A stretch of 64,000 nucleotides of DNA from Marivivens geojensis (GTDB lineage Bacteria; Pseudomonadota; Alphaproteobacteria; Rhodobacterales; Rhodobacteraceae), in contig NZ_JALKCU010000004.1 in assembly GCF_023540835.1 (NCBI RefSeq), positions 91,050 through 155,049 on the forward strand, in the 5' to 3' direction. Below are positions 62,990 through 64,000 of the stretch, one piece after another. The translations under genes and the position numbers were made by a program. The notes beneath the pieces were generated by a model, which ran no database searches, had not been told where the DNA came from, and was given only the letters and a program-made list of their open reading frames with translations. Every line of letters begins with the position of its first letter. Position 1 is the stretch's first letter.

Positions 62990-63571
62990 TCACAGATTGC
63001 CGTTCGGGTCGACGTAGCGATAGAGGGTAACGGGCCTCACGCCTAATTCCTTGCAAAGTTCTGAAACAGACGTGTCGCGACTGGCCATGGCGGCCTGTGC
63101 CATGCGCACTTGTGATTTTGACAGCGCGAATTTTCGTCCGCCCTTCCTACCGCGCGCTCGGGCTGCCTGAAGACCCGCCATTGTGCGTTCACGGATCAAC
63201 TCGCTTTCAAATTCGGCCAAGGCCGCAAAGACGCCAAATGAAAGTCGACCTGCCGCAGTTGTTGTGTCGATCTGCGCACCTTGCCCGGTGAGTACCTTAA
63301 GGCCAACCCCGCGCTCAGACAGCATACTGACGGTCTTGACCAGGTGATGCAGACTGCGGCCCACGCGGTCGAGCTTCCACACAACCAGAACATCGCCCTC
63401 ACGCAATGCCTTGAGGCAGGCCTCCAGACCGGAGCGGTCATCTTTCTTTCCGGATGCCAGATCCGAGTAAATCTGGTCCTCTTCGACGCCTGACGCGATC
63501 AGGGCATCCCGCTACAAGTCGAGGGACTGGCTGCCGTCGGCTTTTGAGACGCGGGCATATCCGATCAGCAT
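62990..63571 (-). pseudogene. tnpR: Tn3-type resolvase (serine recombinase) with a nonsense codon
   Basis: From ATG at 63571 the frame reads MLIGYARVSKADGSQSLDL, then TAG at 63512-63514 (codon 20, where relatives have Gln), then RDALIASGVEEDQIYSDLASG and the body KLDRVGRSLHHLVKTVSMLS. The catalytic Ser is in RVSKADGS; the C-terminal helix-turn-helix SVSELCKELGVRPVTLYRY is intact. A single amber mutation probably inactivates it, unless translation restarts at 63406 without the catalytic Ser. Confidence 0.85.
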
Positions 63572-63691
63572 GTTTCACAAACGTTCGTTTGAGTTGCTCT
63601 TGAAACAGCACTGCTTTCAGCCATCAGAATAGTTTCTTATTCAGCATCTTAATCATCAATAAGCAAACTATAAAAAGAAAGCAAAAGAAAC
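63572..63691. other. Intergenic res-like region of the Tn3-type element
   Basis: AT-rich DNA between divergent tnpR and tnpA, the usual place of the res recombination site and both promoters. AAACGTTCGTTTGA at 63580-63593 is an imperfect dyad that could be a resolvase subsite. Confidence 0.45.
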
Positions 63692-63784
63692 ATGGCGCAT
63701 CGCACCATTCTGACCGAGCGTCAGCGTTCGGCACTTTTTGACCTTCCCACTAATGAATCGGCGATGCTGCGTCACTACACCTTA
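63692..63784 (+). pseudogene. tnpA: 5' end of Tn3-family transposase, cut by IS5
   Basis: ATG at 63692 opens MAHRTILTERQRSALFDLPT and NESAMLRHYTL, the typical N-terminus of Tn3-family transposases. The frame is broken after 31 codons by the IS5 copy that begins at 63785 next to a TA. Whether the rest of the gene follows the IS lies outside the window. Confidence 0.85.
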
Positions 63785-64000
63785 GGGTCAGGATGCATTG
63801 ATTTCCTGAGCGCTGCGTGATTCACGGCTCCGAAAACGGAGCGATGACATGAACGACCTTTATTGGCTGAGCGATGCGTAGATGGCAAAGCTGGAGCCCT
63901 TCTTTCCGAAGTCTCACGGCAAGCCTCGTGTTGACGACAAGCGGGTGTTGAGCGGCATTATCTTCATCAATCGCAATGGTTTGCGGTGGCGAGACGCGCC
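63785..64000 (+). mobile_element. IS5-family element, right copy (truncated by window end)
   Basis: GGGTCAGGAT at 63785 matches the left end of the element at 46917, and the sequence is near-identical to it. The transposase first frame starts at 63849, but codon 11 (63879-63881) is TAG instead of CAG, so this copy can only move if supplied with transposase by another. Confidence 0.88.

Noticed and set aside
62024..63046. 340-codon plus-strand ORF across hutD and the transposon border
   Set aside because: The first half is antisense to hutD and inside hutF; only the last 100 codons look mildly protein-like and have no start or ribosome site of their own.
43493..63881. Idea that TAG is read as an amino acid, because IS6, tnpR and IS5 copies all carry internal TAG
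   Set aside because: Ordinary genes here (hutF, flavin reductase, IS481 transposase) end in TAG, and the interrupted genes are all mobile-element relics where decay is expected.
1..64000. CRISPR arrays, tRNA or rRNA genes
   Set aside because: No regularly spaced direct repeats with variable spacers and no cloverleaf or rRNA-like sequence were noticed on either strand; a covariance-model scan would be needed to exclude small RNAs.

Overview
The window looks like chromosome or large-plasmid DNA of a marine Rhodobacteraceae (Roseobacter-group) alphaproteobacterium. Evidence: a complete form I cox cluster for carbon monoxide oxidation, TRAP and sugar ABC uptake systems, Rhodobacterales-style iol and hut gene sets, and IS481, IS5, IS6 and Tn3-type elements. 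The genus is not settled by the sequence.

Layout. (1) 1-1.2 kb: start of a periplasmic solute-binding protein gene, divergent from a GntR/FCD regulator. (2) 1.3-9.9 kb: coxC-M-S-L-D-E-F-(40-aa ORF)-G, a full aerobic Mo-Cu CO dehydrogenase operon with its MHYT/LytTR regulator and a perfect 14-bp direct repeat of 21-bp period ahead of coxM. (3) 9.9-16.7 kb: an MFS transporter, a chalcone-isomerase-like protein, an HpcH/HpaI aldolase, a thiolase, an SQR-like flavoprotein with a 52-aa partner, and an agmatinase-type ureohydrolase. (4) 16.8-33.5 kb: the most interesting block. A MocD-like desaturase-fold oxygenase, a MocE-like Rieske ferredoxin and a divergent PanB-like protein are followed by a LacI regulator, an IolI-like isomerase, a sugar ABC transporter, iolG, iolC-DUF2090, iolD, iolE, a small membrane protein, iolB and a MocF-like ferredoxin reductase. 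Read together this is uptake, three-component O-demethylation and catabolism of a methylated inositol or rhizopine-like cyclitol. (5) 33.5-40.5 kb: a second inositol-like set (iolJ-, iolB-, iolC-like, two Gfo/Idh dehydrogenases, iolE-like) under its own LacI regulator, whose TTGCAA-N4-TTGCAA operator occurs twice; it has no iolD.

(6) 40.5-48 kb: an insertion-rich scar with two decayed genes, a Fic protein, an IS6 remnant fused to a truncated IS5, a GntR/flavin-reductase pair, an IS481 element and a complete IS5-type element. (7) 48-62.7 kb: a block of visibly higher GC holding a TRAP transporter (dctPQM), an acyl-CoA dehydrogenase and family III CoA-transferase with a divergent LysR regulator, and the complete five-step histidine pathway hutC/U/G/H/I/F plus hutD. 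(8) 62.7-64 kb: a wrecked Tn3-type transposon (tnpR with a nonsense codon, tnpA cut by a second IS5 copy in the same orientation as the first).

Together the genes suggest a coastal or plant/algal-detritus heterotroph that gains energy from CO and imports cyclitols, organic acids and histidine. Functions are assigned from sequence motifs read by eye; no searches were run.
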